Source of the DNA: CBFDCQ01 sp965603355
Lineage (GTDB): Bacteria; Hydrogenedentota; CAZGCA01; CBFDCQ01
Direction of reading: 5' to 3'
Length of the DNA stretch: 64,000 bases
Assembly: GCA_965603355.1 (NCBI GenBank)
Contig: CBFDCQ010000004.1
Location: forward strand, 28,051 to 92,050
Below are positions 16,487 through 24,726 of the stretch, piece by piece. Each line of letters begins with the position of its first letter. Position 1 is the first letter of the stretch. The position numbers and the translations under genes are program-made. Under the pieces are notes generated by a model. It was not told where the DNA came from. It saw only the letters and a program-made list of their open reading frames with translations, and ran no database searches.

Positions 16487-17563
16487 ATGTTCACGAAACC
16501 TCAGCAAGCGGTTGGCTTAGACGTAGGTTCGCATGCGGTAAAGGCAGTTCAGGTTGTTCGTTCCGGAGACAACCTGGTCGTAGAACGGGCTCGAAAGATC
16601 GATGTTGATGCGGAGCAGTACGCTGCTGATCCTCTCGTTGCGCTGTCGGGCGCTACGCGAGACGCCATATCAGACTTCGACCTGGCGCGCTCAATTGTGG
16701 TGGCGTCCCTTTCGGGGCATTCTGTGGTCACCCGGTACCTGAAACTCCAGAAGATGCCTAAGGAGGAGATGGAGGGTGCCATTCAGATAGAGGCGGGGCA
16801 GAGCATTCCATACGACTTGTCTGAGGTTACCGTCAACGCCGAGCAACTCAGGGAAGTGACAGAGGACGGTCAAACATTGGTCAAGGTGCTCGTTGTTGCG
16901 GCAAGAGATGACGTGGTGAAAGCCCGGCTGGAAGTGCTCAATATGGCAGGAATAGCCCCTCACATCCTTGGCGTTGATTCTCTGGCGCTGGCTGACGCAT
17001 GCGAGCTGGCCGACGATCTGAGGGAGGACGAGACCGTTGCAATAATAAACGTGGGCGGGACTGCTGTGAATGTACATTTCTGCCGCGACGGCGTTTCAAG
17101 CTTCATGCGTGAGATCGGCTGGGGCGGCGTGGAAGTCGCGACGGCGATCCAGCGCGCATTTCGCGTGGAGGCGAAGACAGCGCAGCGAATCCAGGAAGGG
17201 ATGGAGGAGCCGCCGCCGAGCACGGGCGAGTCCGGCGAGGAGATCTCGATCGAGGCTGCGGTCCGGTCGCCGATAGCGAGACTTGTAGGCGAAATCAGGC
17301 GTTCATTCGACTATTACGAGCAGCAACTGTATGAAAAGAGCGTTGACAGGATCATCCTCAGTGGAGGTCTGGCTCCGTATTCGCCGCTGCGTGACGTAAT
17401 GTCGCGCGAAATAGGAATCGAGAGTATCGAGGTAGCCAATCCGCAGAAAGGCAAGATACAGGTTCCTGAAGCGAACGCGGGCTCTGTCAGGGATCTGCTG
17501 GCTCATCCGTCGCGGTTCATGGTAGCTATCGGGCTGGCAGGAAGAGGGGCGTTGGCATTATGA
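16487..17563 (+). CDS. pilM: Type IV pilus assembly ATPase-fold protein PilM
   Basis: This 358-residue cytoplasmic, actin-like protein begins FTKPQQAVGLDVGSHAVKAV, the phosphate-1 motif of the FtsA/PilM fold. It contains LQKMPKEEMEGAIQIEAGQS and IPYDLSEVTVNAEQLRE (about residues 87-120), the conserved PilM segment. Near the C-terminus are VDRIILSGGLAPYSPLRDVM (adenosine-binding motif) and MVAIGLAGRGAL. PilM binds the short N-terminal tail of PilN and links the inner-membrane platform to the cytoplasmic motors. It overlaps pilN by 4 bases (ATGA). Confidence 0.95.
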   Translation: MFTKPQQAVGLDVGSHAVKAVQVVRSGDNLVVERARKIDVDAEQYAADPLVALSGATRDAISDFDLARSIVVASLSGHSVVTRYLKLQKMPKEEMEGAIQIEAGQSIPYDLSEVTVNAEQLREVTEDGQTLVKVLVVAARDDVVKARLEVLNMAGIAPHILGVDSLALADACELADDLREDETVAIINVGGTAVNVHFCRDGVSSFMREIGWGGVEVATAIQRAFRVEAKTAQRIQEGMEEPPPSTGESGEEISIEAAVRSPIARLVGEIRRSFDYYEQQLYEKSVDRIILSGGLAPYSPLRDVMSREIGIESIEVANPQKGKIQVPEANAGSVRDLLAHPSRFMVAIGLAGRGALAL

Positions 17564-18234
17564 TCAATGTAAATTTGTTGCCGCCTGAACTTCGACCGGT
17601 GCGAAGGAGTTCCGTACCGTACTTGGCTGTGTTGATGGCCGGAGCCGTTGCCCTGGTCGCGCTGGTGAGCATATTCATGGCCAGCCAAGCTCGTATCGAA
17701 GGCAAGAAGACAAGTCTTGAAGATCTGCAGGCGGAGCTGCAGCATGTTCGTCAATCGGCGGACAAGGTGAGAAAGCTGGAAGCCCAGCAGGCGGCCGTCG
17801 CTGCGAAAAGCCAGGCGATCGACGAGATAACTTCGGATAGAATCGTCTGGTCGGAACAGCTCCACCATCTTGCCAAGCTTTTGCCGAAGGACATCTGGCT
17901 GCAGGATATTGAGGTAGAACACAAGACAAGAAAGAAGACCATTCCTATCCCCGACGCTAAAGAGGGCGAGCCTACAACGAAACAGATAATTGTTCCGTAC
18001 AAATCCCTGAAACTCATTGGCTACGCTTTGTCGCCCAAAGAGGAGATGGGGGTGAATCTCGTTGGAGAGCTCGTGCGAGTTATCGAGCTTGACACCGATT
18101 CCTTCGGCGTACATTTCAAGAATCCTGAACCGCGACTCGTAAAGGACGAGGCTTTCGGCGGTGCAAAAGTGAAAGAGTTCGAAGTGAACTGCGAGATCTT
18201 TGCAGCGAAGAAGAAGGAAGTTGCGAATCCATGA
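17560..18234 (+). CDS. pilN: Type IV pilus inner-membrane protein PilN
   Basis: The 224-residue protein starts MINVNLLPPELRPVRRSSVP, the diagnostic INLLP motif that docks into PilM. One membrane helix follows (about residues 22-45), then a coiled coil (about 50-90) and a periplasmic ferredoxin-like domain. The segment WSEQLHHLAKLLPKDIWLQD is typical of PilN. It pairs with PilO as a heterodimer. Both ends overlap neighbouring genes by 4 bases. Confidence 0.93.
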   Translation: MINVNLLPPELRPVRRSSVPYLAVLMAGAVALVALVSIFMASQARIEGKKTSLEDLQAELQHVRQSADKVRKLEAQQAAVAAKSQAIDEITSDRIVWSEQLHHLAKLLPKDIWLQDIEVEHKTRKKTIPIPDAKEGEPTTKQIIVPYKSLKLIGYALSPKEEMGVNLVGELVRVIELDTDSFGVHFKNPEPRLVKDEAFGGAKVKEFEVNCEIFAAKKKEVANP

Positions 18235-18797
18235 GTACGCTATCCAAACCGGTCATAACCAAGCAGGACTGGCTCATAGTAGGTTTCATCGCCACGGGCA
18301 TCGTTGTGGTGGCGGTCGTCGTCGCGATTCTTGTCTACGCGCCGCAGAGGGCTGAGGTGAGGAAGCTGGACGAGGAGATTGCCACGACGCAGGATGAGTT
18401 GGACGTCGCCAACGAGACGGCGAGGAGAATGGATGTTCTGGAGAAGAAGTTGCAGAGGATCCAGCTGCTCGTGGAGCGTTTTGAAGCAAAGCTGCCCACG
18501 CGCAAGGAAATACCGAAGCTGTACAAGAAGTTCCAGGTCGCGGCGGGTAAAGCGAAGGTCTCAGTTGTTGAGATTGAGAAGCTGGAGGAGAGCACGAAAG
18601 CTCCTCGGGTCGAGATTCCGTACCAGTTCAAAGTCAGCGGTTCATACCACCAGCTGGCAAGTTTCATCAACTCCCTGGAGATAGGGGAACGGTTCGTGAA
18701 GATAACCGACCTGCATATTGGGGAACAGGAGCGCAACGTCAGCGAGGCGGAGTTCAGGTTGACAACGTATCTTTTCACTGAGGAGGAGGCTACGTAA
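18231..18797 (+). CDS. pilO: Type IV pilus inner-membrane protein PilO
   Basis: This 188-residue protein has one N-terminal membrane helix (about residues 14-38), a coiled coil (about 45-85) and a C-terminal PilO domain with LPTRKEIPKLYKKFQVAAGK and YQFKVSGSYHQLASFINSLE. These are the positions where PilO proteins are most conserved. It forms the PilN/PilO alignment complex in the periplasm. It follows pilN with a 4-base overlap and precedes pilP by 4 bases. Confidence 0.92.
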   Translation: MSTLSKPVITKQDWLIVGFIATGIVVVAVVVAILVYAPQRAEVRKLDEEIATTQDELDVANETARRMDVLEKKLQRIQLLVERFEAKLPTRKEIPKLYKKFQVAAGKAKVSVVEIEKLEESTKAPRVEIPYQFKVSGSYHQLASFINSLEIGERFVKITDLHIGEQERNVSEAEFRLTTYLFTEEEAT

Positions 18798-18801
18798 AGA
18801 G

Positions 18802-19302
18802 ATGAACTGGCGTCCCATAGTCCTCGTGATTTTGGTTGTAGGTGTTGGAGCAGCGGTTTACTACTCCCTGCAGAAGGGCCCGTCGCTTCCCGAAGGTTAC
18901 CAGTTTGAGGAGCGTCCGGAGAGCGTGGATGGGAGCGGCGCTGGTGCAGCGTCCGGACAGGCACCTGCGGCCCAGGTCGAACAGGTCGAGAAGGATCTGG
19001 AGCAGGAGAAGGCCTTTGTTTACAGTGCCGCGGGACTTAGGAATCCCATGACTCCATTCGTGGCTAAACCCAAGCCTGGCCCGAGGCAGGCGGTTACTCC
19101 ACGCCCTGGCGCCGCACGTCCGGCTGGCGGCCACAAGCTCGACGGCATCATGTGGAGCCCCACCAATCCGCTCGCAATCATAGATGGCAGCGTCATGGGT
19201 GTAGGCGAGTCCCTGAAAGACGGCAGTTCGGTGGCGGAGATCGGCAAGAGCTATGTCGTTCTGAAGCGCGGCACGCGTAAGACACGACTGGCTCTGCAAT
19301 AG
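18802..19302 (+). CDS. pilP: PilP-like pilus assembly protein
   Basis: This 166-residue protein is anchored by an N-terminal helix (residues about 5-22) instead of the lipid anchor of classical PilP. A Gly/Ala/Pro-rich linker leads to a small beta-domain (HKLDGIMWSPTNPLAIIDGS then VGESLKDGSSVAEIGKSYVV) of the PilP/GspC homology-region kind, which contacts the secretin. The motif GLRNPMTPFV matches the conserved RDPFxP-like start of that domain. Its place between pilO and pilQ supports the call. Confidence 0.8.
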   Translation: MNWRPIVLVILVVGVGAAVYYSLQKGPSLPEGYQFEERPESVDGSGAGAASGQAPAAQVEQVEKDLEQEKAFVYSAAGLRNPMTPFVAKPKPGPRQAVTPRPGAARPAGGHKLDGIMWSPTNPLAIIDGSVMGVGESLKDGSSVAEIGKSYVVLKRGTRKTRLALQ

Positions 19303-19318
19303 GAGCGAGCGCAATAAG

Positions 19319-21940
19319 ATGAATAAGAGACGATGTTTCATGCTAGTGGCTGTTGTCCTATTAGCGGGAGCCTTCTGGGCGAGTCTCGCGTACGCTGCGA
19401 CGTCCTCGGGGGAGATCGAGGCGCGCAAGAAAGAGGTGATTCGCGAATCACTTCAGAAACTCGGTCAGCCGACAGAGAATCCTGCGCTCATGGGGGCGAC
19501 GGGACAGGCGGACGCGTTGCTGGAGATTGAGATGGAGCGCGGCGTGCGGGAGACGCGCGTCTCGATCCTGACCACCAACGAGCCCGCGTACGAATCGTTC
19601 ACCCTCCCGGACCGGCAACGTATAGTCCTGGACGTCTACAACACCATCAACTTCCATTCAGGCGACACGTACACGCCGACAGCCCCGAGCGTGCTCAAGT
19701 CCGTCCGGACGAGCCTGTTTCAACTAGAACCTCTGTTCAAATCAAGGGTCGTTCTTGACCTTGAGAGGATGGTCGAGATAGAGATCGTGCAGCGGGGACA
19801 GAAGATCGAGGTGCTCATTCCGGAGGATGTCGCGGTTCCTGCAAAGGAAGAGGCTGTCGAAGTTGCAGAAGCCGACCCTGATGAGCCGGAACCCGAGCCT
19901 GCGCCGGTTGAGGTTGAGGTAGCGGCGGCGGTCGAACCCGAGCCCGCCGTTGAACAGCCGGATATCGAGGCGCAACAGAGCAAGGCGCTCGCCGATGCCG
20001 CGCGCAAAGTGGAGGAACTCGAGCAAGCGCTGGCAAGTGCAACTGAGGAAGCAAGCGCCGAGAAGGAAAATGAGATTGCCGGACTGCGCGAACAGCTCAG
20101 CTTCCAGAAGGAAACATACGCGAAGCTGGAAGCAGGCTTAGGCGACCAGATTGAGGAGCGGATTGCCGAGCTTGAGCGCACGATGAAGATTGAGCTTGAG
20201 AACAAGGAACAAGAGACAAGAGACGCCCTCGAGACTCAGGAAACTGCTCTCGCGGAGTTGGAGGAGAGGTTGGCGGCCGAGCTGGCCGAAAAGGAAGCGC
20301 TCGCGGCGCGGCTCGCCGAGGCGGATTCGGCAGCAGCGATGGAGCAGGAGCGCAGCAGAAAACAGATTGCAAACGGTGCGGCCAATGGTCTGACCGAGCA
20401 GAGGGTGACGCTGAATTACAAGGACACGCCGCTAATCGCCGTTCTTGAGGCGCTTAAGCGGAAGGCGAACATAAACCTGCTGGCGGGCAAGGAGGTCAGC
20501 GGCAAGGTGACCGCACTGCTTGAGGACGTGCCGTTAATGAAGGCGATGGAACTTGTGCTTCGCGAGAACGGGTACGGCCTTGTTCACGAGGAGGGCATAT
20601 ACCGGGTGGTTCCGCTCAAGCTTGCCGAAGAGATGGGTATAGGTCTGACGACCGACATCTATAGGTTGGAGTACGCGAAAGCCACCGCCGTGGCGACGGC
20701 GCTGACCAGTGTCGTCACGACGAAGGGGAGTGCTGTTGCCGATGTGGACTCCAACGTCGTCATCGTCACGGACGATCCGAGCAACTCGGCCAGGATAGCC
20801 GACATCATCAAGGAGATCGACGTTCCCCAGGCTATCGTGGACACGGTTACGAGCACGTTTGCGTTGAGCTACCTGGACGCCGCCCCCACTGCCAAGCTGC
20901 TTGAAGGCATGTTGACGGAAAACGGCCGCGTCATAGGCGAAGTCATGACAAACAGCGTGATACTGACGGAAGTTCCTGGGAACTTCCAGGTCATCTCCGA
21001 TATGATTGCTGATCTTGACGAGAAGCCCGATCAGGTCTATATCGAGGTGTTGATGGTGGACGCGGTGTTGTCGGACGCCTCGGAGTTTGGTGTTGAGTGG
21101 ATCGCGAACGCCGTCAACCCCGGCGGCAACGCGGAGGAGGCTGCATTCCAGACCAATCTGCCCAACTTAATTGGTGTGTTGGAGAACGGGGCGATATTCC
21201 CAACACCTCCGCCGTCATTGGACGCCGGCCTCATGACACTGGGGATACTCAGCGGTAGCGTTGACCTTAAAGCTGCGATAGCGGCCGAGGTCAGGAGTCG
21301 TGACGCAACCATTCTCGCCGACCCGCGAATACTCGTCGTGAACAATAACACGGCGAAGATAGAGATAGTCACGGAGGTACCGTTCACTGAGATAACGCAG
21401 AGCACGCAGGGTCCTCCGGTCGCGAGTACGGAGTTCAAGGATATTGGTGTTACCCTGGAGGTTACGCCGCGGATTACACACGAGAACACGATATTCCTGC
21501 GTCTTCGTCCGGAGGAGAGCTCGATATCGGGTATGACGGAGAGCGGCATACCGATTGAGGATTCCAGAAGGGCCGACACCGGCATCTTGTTGAGCGACGG
21601 ACAGACGGTTGTTGTCGGTGGATTGAGGAGCATCAACAAGTCAAATAGTGTGACAAAAGTGCCGTGGTTAGGCGATATCCCGTTATTGGGACGGCTGTTC
21701 AGACACACGGTTACCAGTGAGGCGAACACGGAGCTGCTGATTTTCTTGACGGTGCACATCGTTGAAGGAGCGCCGCCAGACCTCACGCCTTACGAGCGGG
21801 CCAAGTTCACCGAGATGGATATGACGCCTCAGGTTCCGGACGCAACCAGGGAGATCCAGCAGGATACGATGCGCCCCTGGGGCAAGCGGCGACCCTTCTG
21901 GATGCGCCGCCGAAGAATAGAGCCAATCGAACAGGGCTAG
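19319..21940 (+). CDS. pilQ: Type IV pilus secretin PilQ with a long coiled-coil insert
   Basis: The 873-residue outer-membrane secretin has a signal peptide (about residues 1-26), one AMIN domain (about 55-165, peptidoglycan binding), an acidic Pro/Glu linker, a long charged coiled coil (about 215-345) and then the STN/N0 domain (TLNYKDTPLIAVLEALKRKA at about 362). Secretin N repeats follow, with DSNVVIVTDDPSNSARIADI and ITEVPGNFQ-like segments. The pore domain has AAEVRSRDATILADPRILVV, FKDIGVTLEVTPRITHENTI and SDGQTVVVGGLRSINKSNS. It exports the pilus fibre. The coiled coil is unusual for PilQ. The gene ends the operon at a perfect terminator. Confidence 0.95.
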   Translation: MNKRRCFMLVAVVLLAGAFWASLAYAATSSGEIEARKKEVIRESLQKLGQPTENPALMGATGQADALLEIEMERGVRETRVSILTTNEPAYESFTLPDRQRIVLDVYNTINFHSGDTYTPTAPSVLKSVRTSLFQLEPLFKSRVVLDLERMVEIEIVQRGQKIEVLIPEDVAVPAKEEAVEVAEADPDEPEPEPAPVEVEVAAAVEPEPAVEQPDIEAQQSKALADAARKVEELEQALASATEEASAEKENEIAGLREQLSFQKETYAKLEAGLGDQIEERIAELERTMKIELENKEQETRDALETQETALAELEERLAAELAEKEALAARLAEADSAAAMEQERSRKQIANGAANGLTEQRVTLNYKDTPLIAVLEALKRKANINLLAGKEVSGKVTALLEDVPLMKAMELVLRENGYGLVHEEGIYRVVPLKLAEEMGIGLTTDIYRLEYAKATAVATALTSVVTTKGSAVADVDSNVVIVTDDPSNSARIADIIKEIDVPQAIVDTVTSTFALSYLDAAPTAKLLEGMLTENGRVIGEVMTNSVILTEVPGNFQVISDMIADLDEKPDQVYIEVLMVDAVLSDASEFGVEWIANAVNPGGNAEEAAFQTNLPNLIGVLENGAIFPTPPPSLDAGLMTLGILSGSVDLKAAIAAEVRSRDATILADPRILVVNNNTAKIEIVTEVPFTEITQSTQGPPVASTEFKDIGVTLEVTPRITHENTIFLRLRPEESSISGMTESGIPIEDSRRADTGILLSDGQTVVVGGLRSINKSNSVTKVPWLGDIPLLGRLFRHTVTSEANTELLIFLTVHIVEGAPPDLTPYERAKFTEMDMTPQVPDATREIQQDTMRPWGKRRPFWMRRRRIEPIEQG

Positions 21941-21972
21941 ACCGAGAACTAGAGATTTCTTCGCAACCCCTC

Positions 21973-22013
21973 GACAAGACCGCGTCATCGCACTGACGCG
22001 GTCTTGTCTTTCT
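21973..22013 (+). terminator. Rho-independent terminator of the pil operon
   Basis: GACAAGACCGCGTCA (21973-21987) and TGACGCGGTCTTGTC (21994-22008) form a perfect 15-bp stem with a 6-base loop, followed by TTTCT. It sits between convergent genes and could work in both directions. Confidence 0.9.
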
Positions 22014-22026
22014 GGTATGACCTTTT

Positions 22027-22767
22027 CTATCGCACTATCGGGGACGCATCCTGGTCGAATGGGTTAGTCCGCATTGCAAGGGAGAACAGATAGGGGTAGT
22101 TATCCTTGAGATGCCTCATGTAGTCCAACCATTGGTGCGCCAGCAAGGCGTAGACCCTTTTCATATCGCCGGCCAAGTGCTCATAGTCGGCTTCCGGCAG
22201 CTGCTTCATGTCCTCCCTGCTGGCAAGTTCTTCGGTCATGTGGAAGACGGCCTGAAGAAGGTCCGTAAAGGACTCGTGCTCCAACAGAACGGGGTTCTCG
22301 AGCAATCGCACGAGAAAGTCGCGTTTCTCCACGAGCAGACCGTGTAGATGGTCCAGGTCGACCTTATGAAAATGAAGGTCGTAACCGTAATCGTTGAGTC
22401 GTCTGCTGACCATCAAGAACTCCCGGTCGGACCAATCCTTGGTCACTATGAGTTCCTGTCGTATCCTATCCAACTTGGGGTCGAAGTCGGAGAAATAGGT
22501 CAACATCTTCTTTCCGACCTCGCTGAAGAAGACTCCTATGACTATGTTCAGTTTCTCCAGCCTCGTGCGTTTCTCGCTTTCACCGAGGAGGCGATGTATT
22601 ATCAGTGTAACCAGGAGGACTTCGAAGAAGACGAAGGCGATATCGCCTATCATGTAAATGAATATGTGGTGCCAGTCCCTGAAGATGACGTAGTGGAGAA
22701 GATAGAAGAGTGTTGACAGTATCACTAGGGATACACCCAACATCATCTGCCAATGAAAGCGTTTCAT
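22027..22767 (-). CDS. Two-helix membrane protein of unknown function with cytoplasmic helical domain
   Basis: The 246-residue protein has two membrane helices near the N-terminus (about residues 6-26 and 35-57) and then a soluble, alpha-helical, charged domain (about 65-246) with EVGKKMLTYFSDFDPKLDRI and HDFVRLLENP-like segments. I recognise it only as a conserved hypothetical type. The ATG at 22767 is chosen because GGAAG lies 8 bases upstream. A GTG/ATG nine codons earlier has no such site. It has its own promoter at 22945-22973. Confidence 0.7.
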   Translation of the reverse strand: MKRFHWQMMLGVSLVILSTLFYLLHYVIFRDWHHIFIYMIGDIAFVFFEVLLVTLIIHRLLGESEKRTRLEKLNIVIGVFFSEVGKKMLTYFSDFDPKLDRIRQELIVTKDWSDREFLMVSRRLNDYGYDLHFHKVDLDHLHGLLVEKRDFLVRLLENPVLLEHESFTDLLQAVFHMTEELASREDMKQLPEADYEHLAGDMKRVYALLAHQWLDYMRHLKDNYPYLFSLAMRTNPFDQDASPIVR

Positions 22768-22944
22768 AACCGTCACTTCCAGTAGAGTAGCCACAGGGTC
22801 GCCGGAAACAGTTCGGGACTGCTGTGACAGCCTCGCTCCAGTTGTCGCCGGCCGTGGACCTCAGATTTCCACGGGCTCCCAGAGGTTACGCGCTTTGGCG
22901 GCAGACCATCGGCGACACTAACTCGCGGCCCGTTCGAACATCCT

Positions 22945-22973
22945 ATTATAGCGTAAGCGGTAACAGCGGTCAA
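22945..22973 (-). promoter_or_regulatory. Promoter of the two-helix membrane protein gene
   Basis: On the minus strand TTGACC (22973-22968) and a perfect TATAAT (22950-22945) are spaced by 17 bases. Transcription starts about 170 bases before the ATG. Confidence 0.7.
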
Positions 22974-23056
22974 AGGTCGCAAATTGCGGAGACGCGCCGG
23001 CTGCTGGTCCTGTGGGCTACACTTCTTGCGATCATTTTGGTACACTATGTGTCACA

Positions 23057-24127
23057 ATGCGACGAAAGTTTCTCGTAATCAGATTGAGCGCGATCGGCGA
23101 TGTGGTGCGGACGGTGCCCGCAGTGAAAGGCCTGCGAGAGCGGTACCCGGACGCATACATTGCCTGGTTGGTCGAGGAGAAGTCGAGCGACATACTTCTC
23201 GACAGCCCTTACCTGGACAGGGTGATGGTCTTTCCCCGCCGGGAACTGGTGGGTAGCGCCGGTTCGCGCGCGTCGCCGGCTGCGAGAGCGAGTTCCCTCA
23301 GAAGGTTCATCCGCGAGCTCCGCGCAGAGAATTTCGATACCGTTCTGGACTTCCACGGCATATTCAAGAGCGGAGTGTTGGCGCGGCTGTCACGTGCAAA
23401 GGAACGGATTGGGTTCGCCCGCGGATATACGAAAGAGTTCAACTGGCTGTTCATCAACCGCGCGGTCGTCCCGCCGGGGCATCGGATCAACCGGTTCGAG
23501 CGCAACATCAGTCTGGTGGAGTCGTTGGGTGCGGCCCCCTCGAATCTCGACGTGACGATAGTCGTTCCGGAGGCTGCGAAACGCGCAGTCGAGGAGCTCC
23601 TTGGACAGTTCGACGACGGCAAACCGCTGGTGGCGATACATCCCGCAACAAGCCGACCCTTCAAGCACTGGGAACCTCAAAACTACGCGAGAGTGGCAGA
23701 CAGGCTTCTCACGGACGGAATCGCGCACGTGCTTGTCACGTACGGGCCGGGCGAGGAGAAAGTGGCACGGCGGGTTGTTGCGCAAATGCAGGCCGGGACG
23801 GTGCCGATCATGAAGGCCGGTTCGCTCAGAGAGTACGCCTGGCTCGTCAAACGGGCGGACATCTTCTTCGGGTCCGACACCGGTCCAATGCACATCGCAT
23901 CGGCGATGGGCACGCCGGTAGTCGCCATGTTCGGGCCGACGGACCCGGTTGTTAACAGCCCGTACAGGCAGCCGCACCACGTGCTTTATAGAGCGTTGCC
24001 ATGCTCTCCCTGTAGCGAGCGGCGCTGTTCGCGAGACCTGGAATGTATGACCTCGATAACCGTCGAGGAAGCCTGCGATGCCATCGTAAACATGTTGGAG
24101 AGTACTGGCGCACGCCAGCGGTCTTGA
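23057..24127 (+). CDS. Glycosyltransferase family 9 (heptosyltransferase-like)
   Basis: This 356-residue protein starts MRRKFLVIRLSAIGDVVRTV, the hallmark N-terminus of ADP-heptose:LPS heptosyltransferases. It has AWLVEEKSSDILLDSPYLDR, the acceptor-side NRFERN segment, AIHPATSRPFKHWEPQNYAR (about residue 195) and FFGSDTGPMHIASAMGTPVV (about 275), which binds the nucleotide sugar. GT9 enzymes add heptose to lipopolysaccharide inner core at the cytoplasmic face of the inner membrane. The Cys-rich tail (CSPCSERRC, then LECM) is typical of the family. The ATG at 23057 removes 15 poorly supported upstream codons. Confidence 0.9.
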   Translation: MRRKFLVIRLSAIGDVVRTVPAVKGLRERYPDAYIAWLVEEKSSDILLDSPYLDRVMVFPRRELVGSAGSRASPAARASSLRRFIRELRAENFDTVLDFHGIFKSGVLARLSRAKERIGFARGYTKEFNWLFINRAVVPPGHRINRFERNISLVESLGAAPSNLDVTIVVPEAAKRAVEELLGQFDDGKPLVAIHPATSRPFKHWEPQNYARVADRLLTDGIAHVLVTYGPGEEKVARRVVAQMQAGTVPIMKAGSLREYAWLVKRADIFFGSDTGPMHIASAMGTPVVAMFGPTDPVVNSPYRQPHHVLYRALPCSPCSERRCSRDLECMTSITVEEACDAIVNMLESTGARQRS

Positions 24128-24222
24128 ATTGGCTGAAGGAAGTCCGAGTAGAAATCCTTGGCGTACGTCTCGTAAGCTTGAGTTGTCTCTTTCGCGCCCG
24201 TCGTCAGGAGGTGTCCCAACTT

Positions 24223-24666
24223 GTGAGGAGATTGCCAATCTCCAAGAGGCTTCTGAACCGATGTCGGGAACTCCGAAGCTCCTCAACTCGCGCTGAGAGG
24301 CGGCTGTGGTCTCGTCTGCGGGGCTGGCAGCTCCATGGTTTCAAGTTTCGCCGACAGCATCCTGTCGGCACTTTTATCGTCGATTTCTACTGCCATGAGG
24401 CAAAGCTTGCGATCGAGATCGACGGAGGGCAACACGCGGAGGAAAACCAGTCGGTTTATGACGAGAAACGCACTGCGGATCTCCAGGGCAAGGGTATCAC
24501 GGTGCTCAGATTCTGGAACATTGACGTGCTGCGAAACGTTCAGGGTGTGTTGGAGACTATTGCTGAGGCGCTGTCTACCCTCACCCCAACCCTCTCCCAG
24601 AGGGAGAGGGAGCCGAGAGTTGCGAGTCGGTGGGAGAGGGAGCAGGAGGCTGGAGATGGCAAGTAG
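24223..24666 (+). CDS. DUF559 (endonuclease-fold) protein whose C-terminus runs into a repeat
   Basis: The conserved DUF559 core is clear: SSSTRAERRLWSRLRGWQLH, FKFRRQHPVGTFIVDFYCHE, KLAIEIDGGQHAEENQ and GITVLRFWNIDVLRNVQGVL. This is a PD-(D/E)XK-like, Vsr-related fold with the FIVDF and EIDG acidic residues. The GTG at 24223 has AGGAGG 7-12 bases upstream and gives 147 residues. The last 27 residues (from LTPTLSQ on) are encoded by a dispersed inverted repeat, not by the family. The cellular role of DUF559 proteins is not established. Confidence 0.8.
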   Translation: MRRLPISKRLLNRCRELRSSSTRAERRLWSRLRGWQLHGFKFRRQHPVGTFIVDFYCHEAKLAIEIDGGQHAEENQSVYDEKRTADLQGKGITVLRFWNIDVLRNVQGVLETIAEALSTLTPTLSQREREPRVASRWEREQEAGDGK

Positions 24667-24702
24667 TCCCCTCTCCCTCAGGGAGAGGGCTAGGGTGAGG
24701 GG
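24578..24702. repeat. CCCTCACCCcAACCCTCTCCC...GGGAGAGGGcTAGGGTGAGGGG inverted repeat
   Basis: The left arm at 24578-24598 and right arm at 24681-24702 are long inverted copies. An inner pair of CTCTCCC/GGGAGAG motifs sits between them. It belongs to the widespread CTC-rich non-coding repeat found in many Gram-negative genomes. It overlaps the 3' end of the DUF559 frame and separates it from the rmlA homologue on the opposite strand. Confidence 0.85.
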
Positions 24703-24726
24703 ACGCAGATGCAGTGCCCCGTACTG

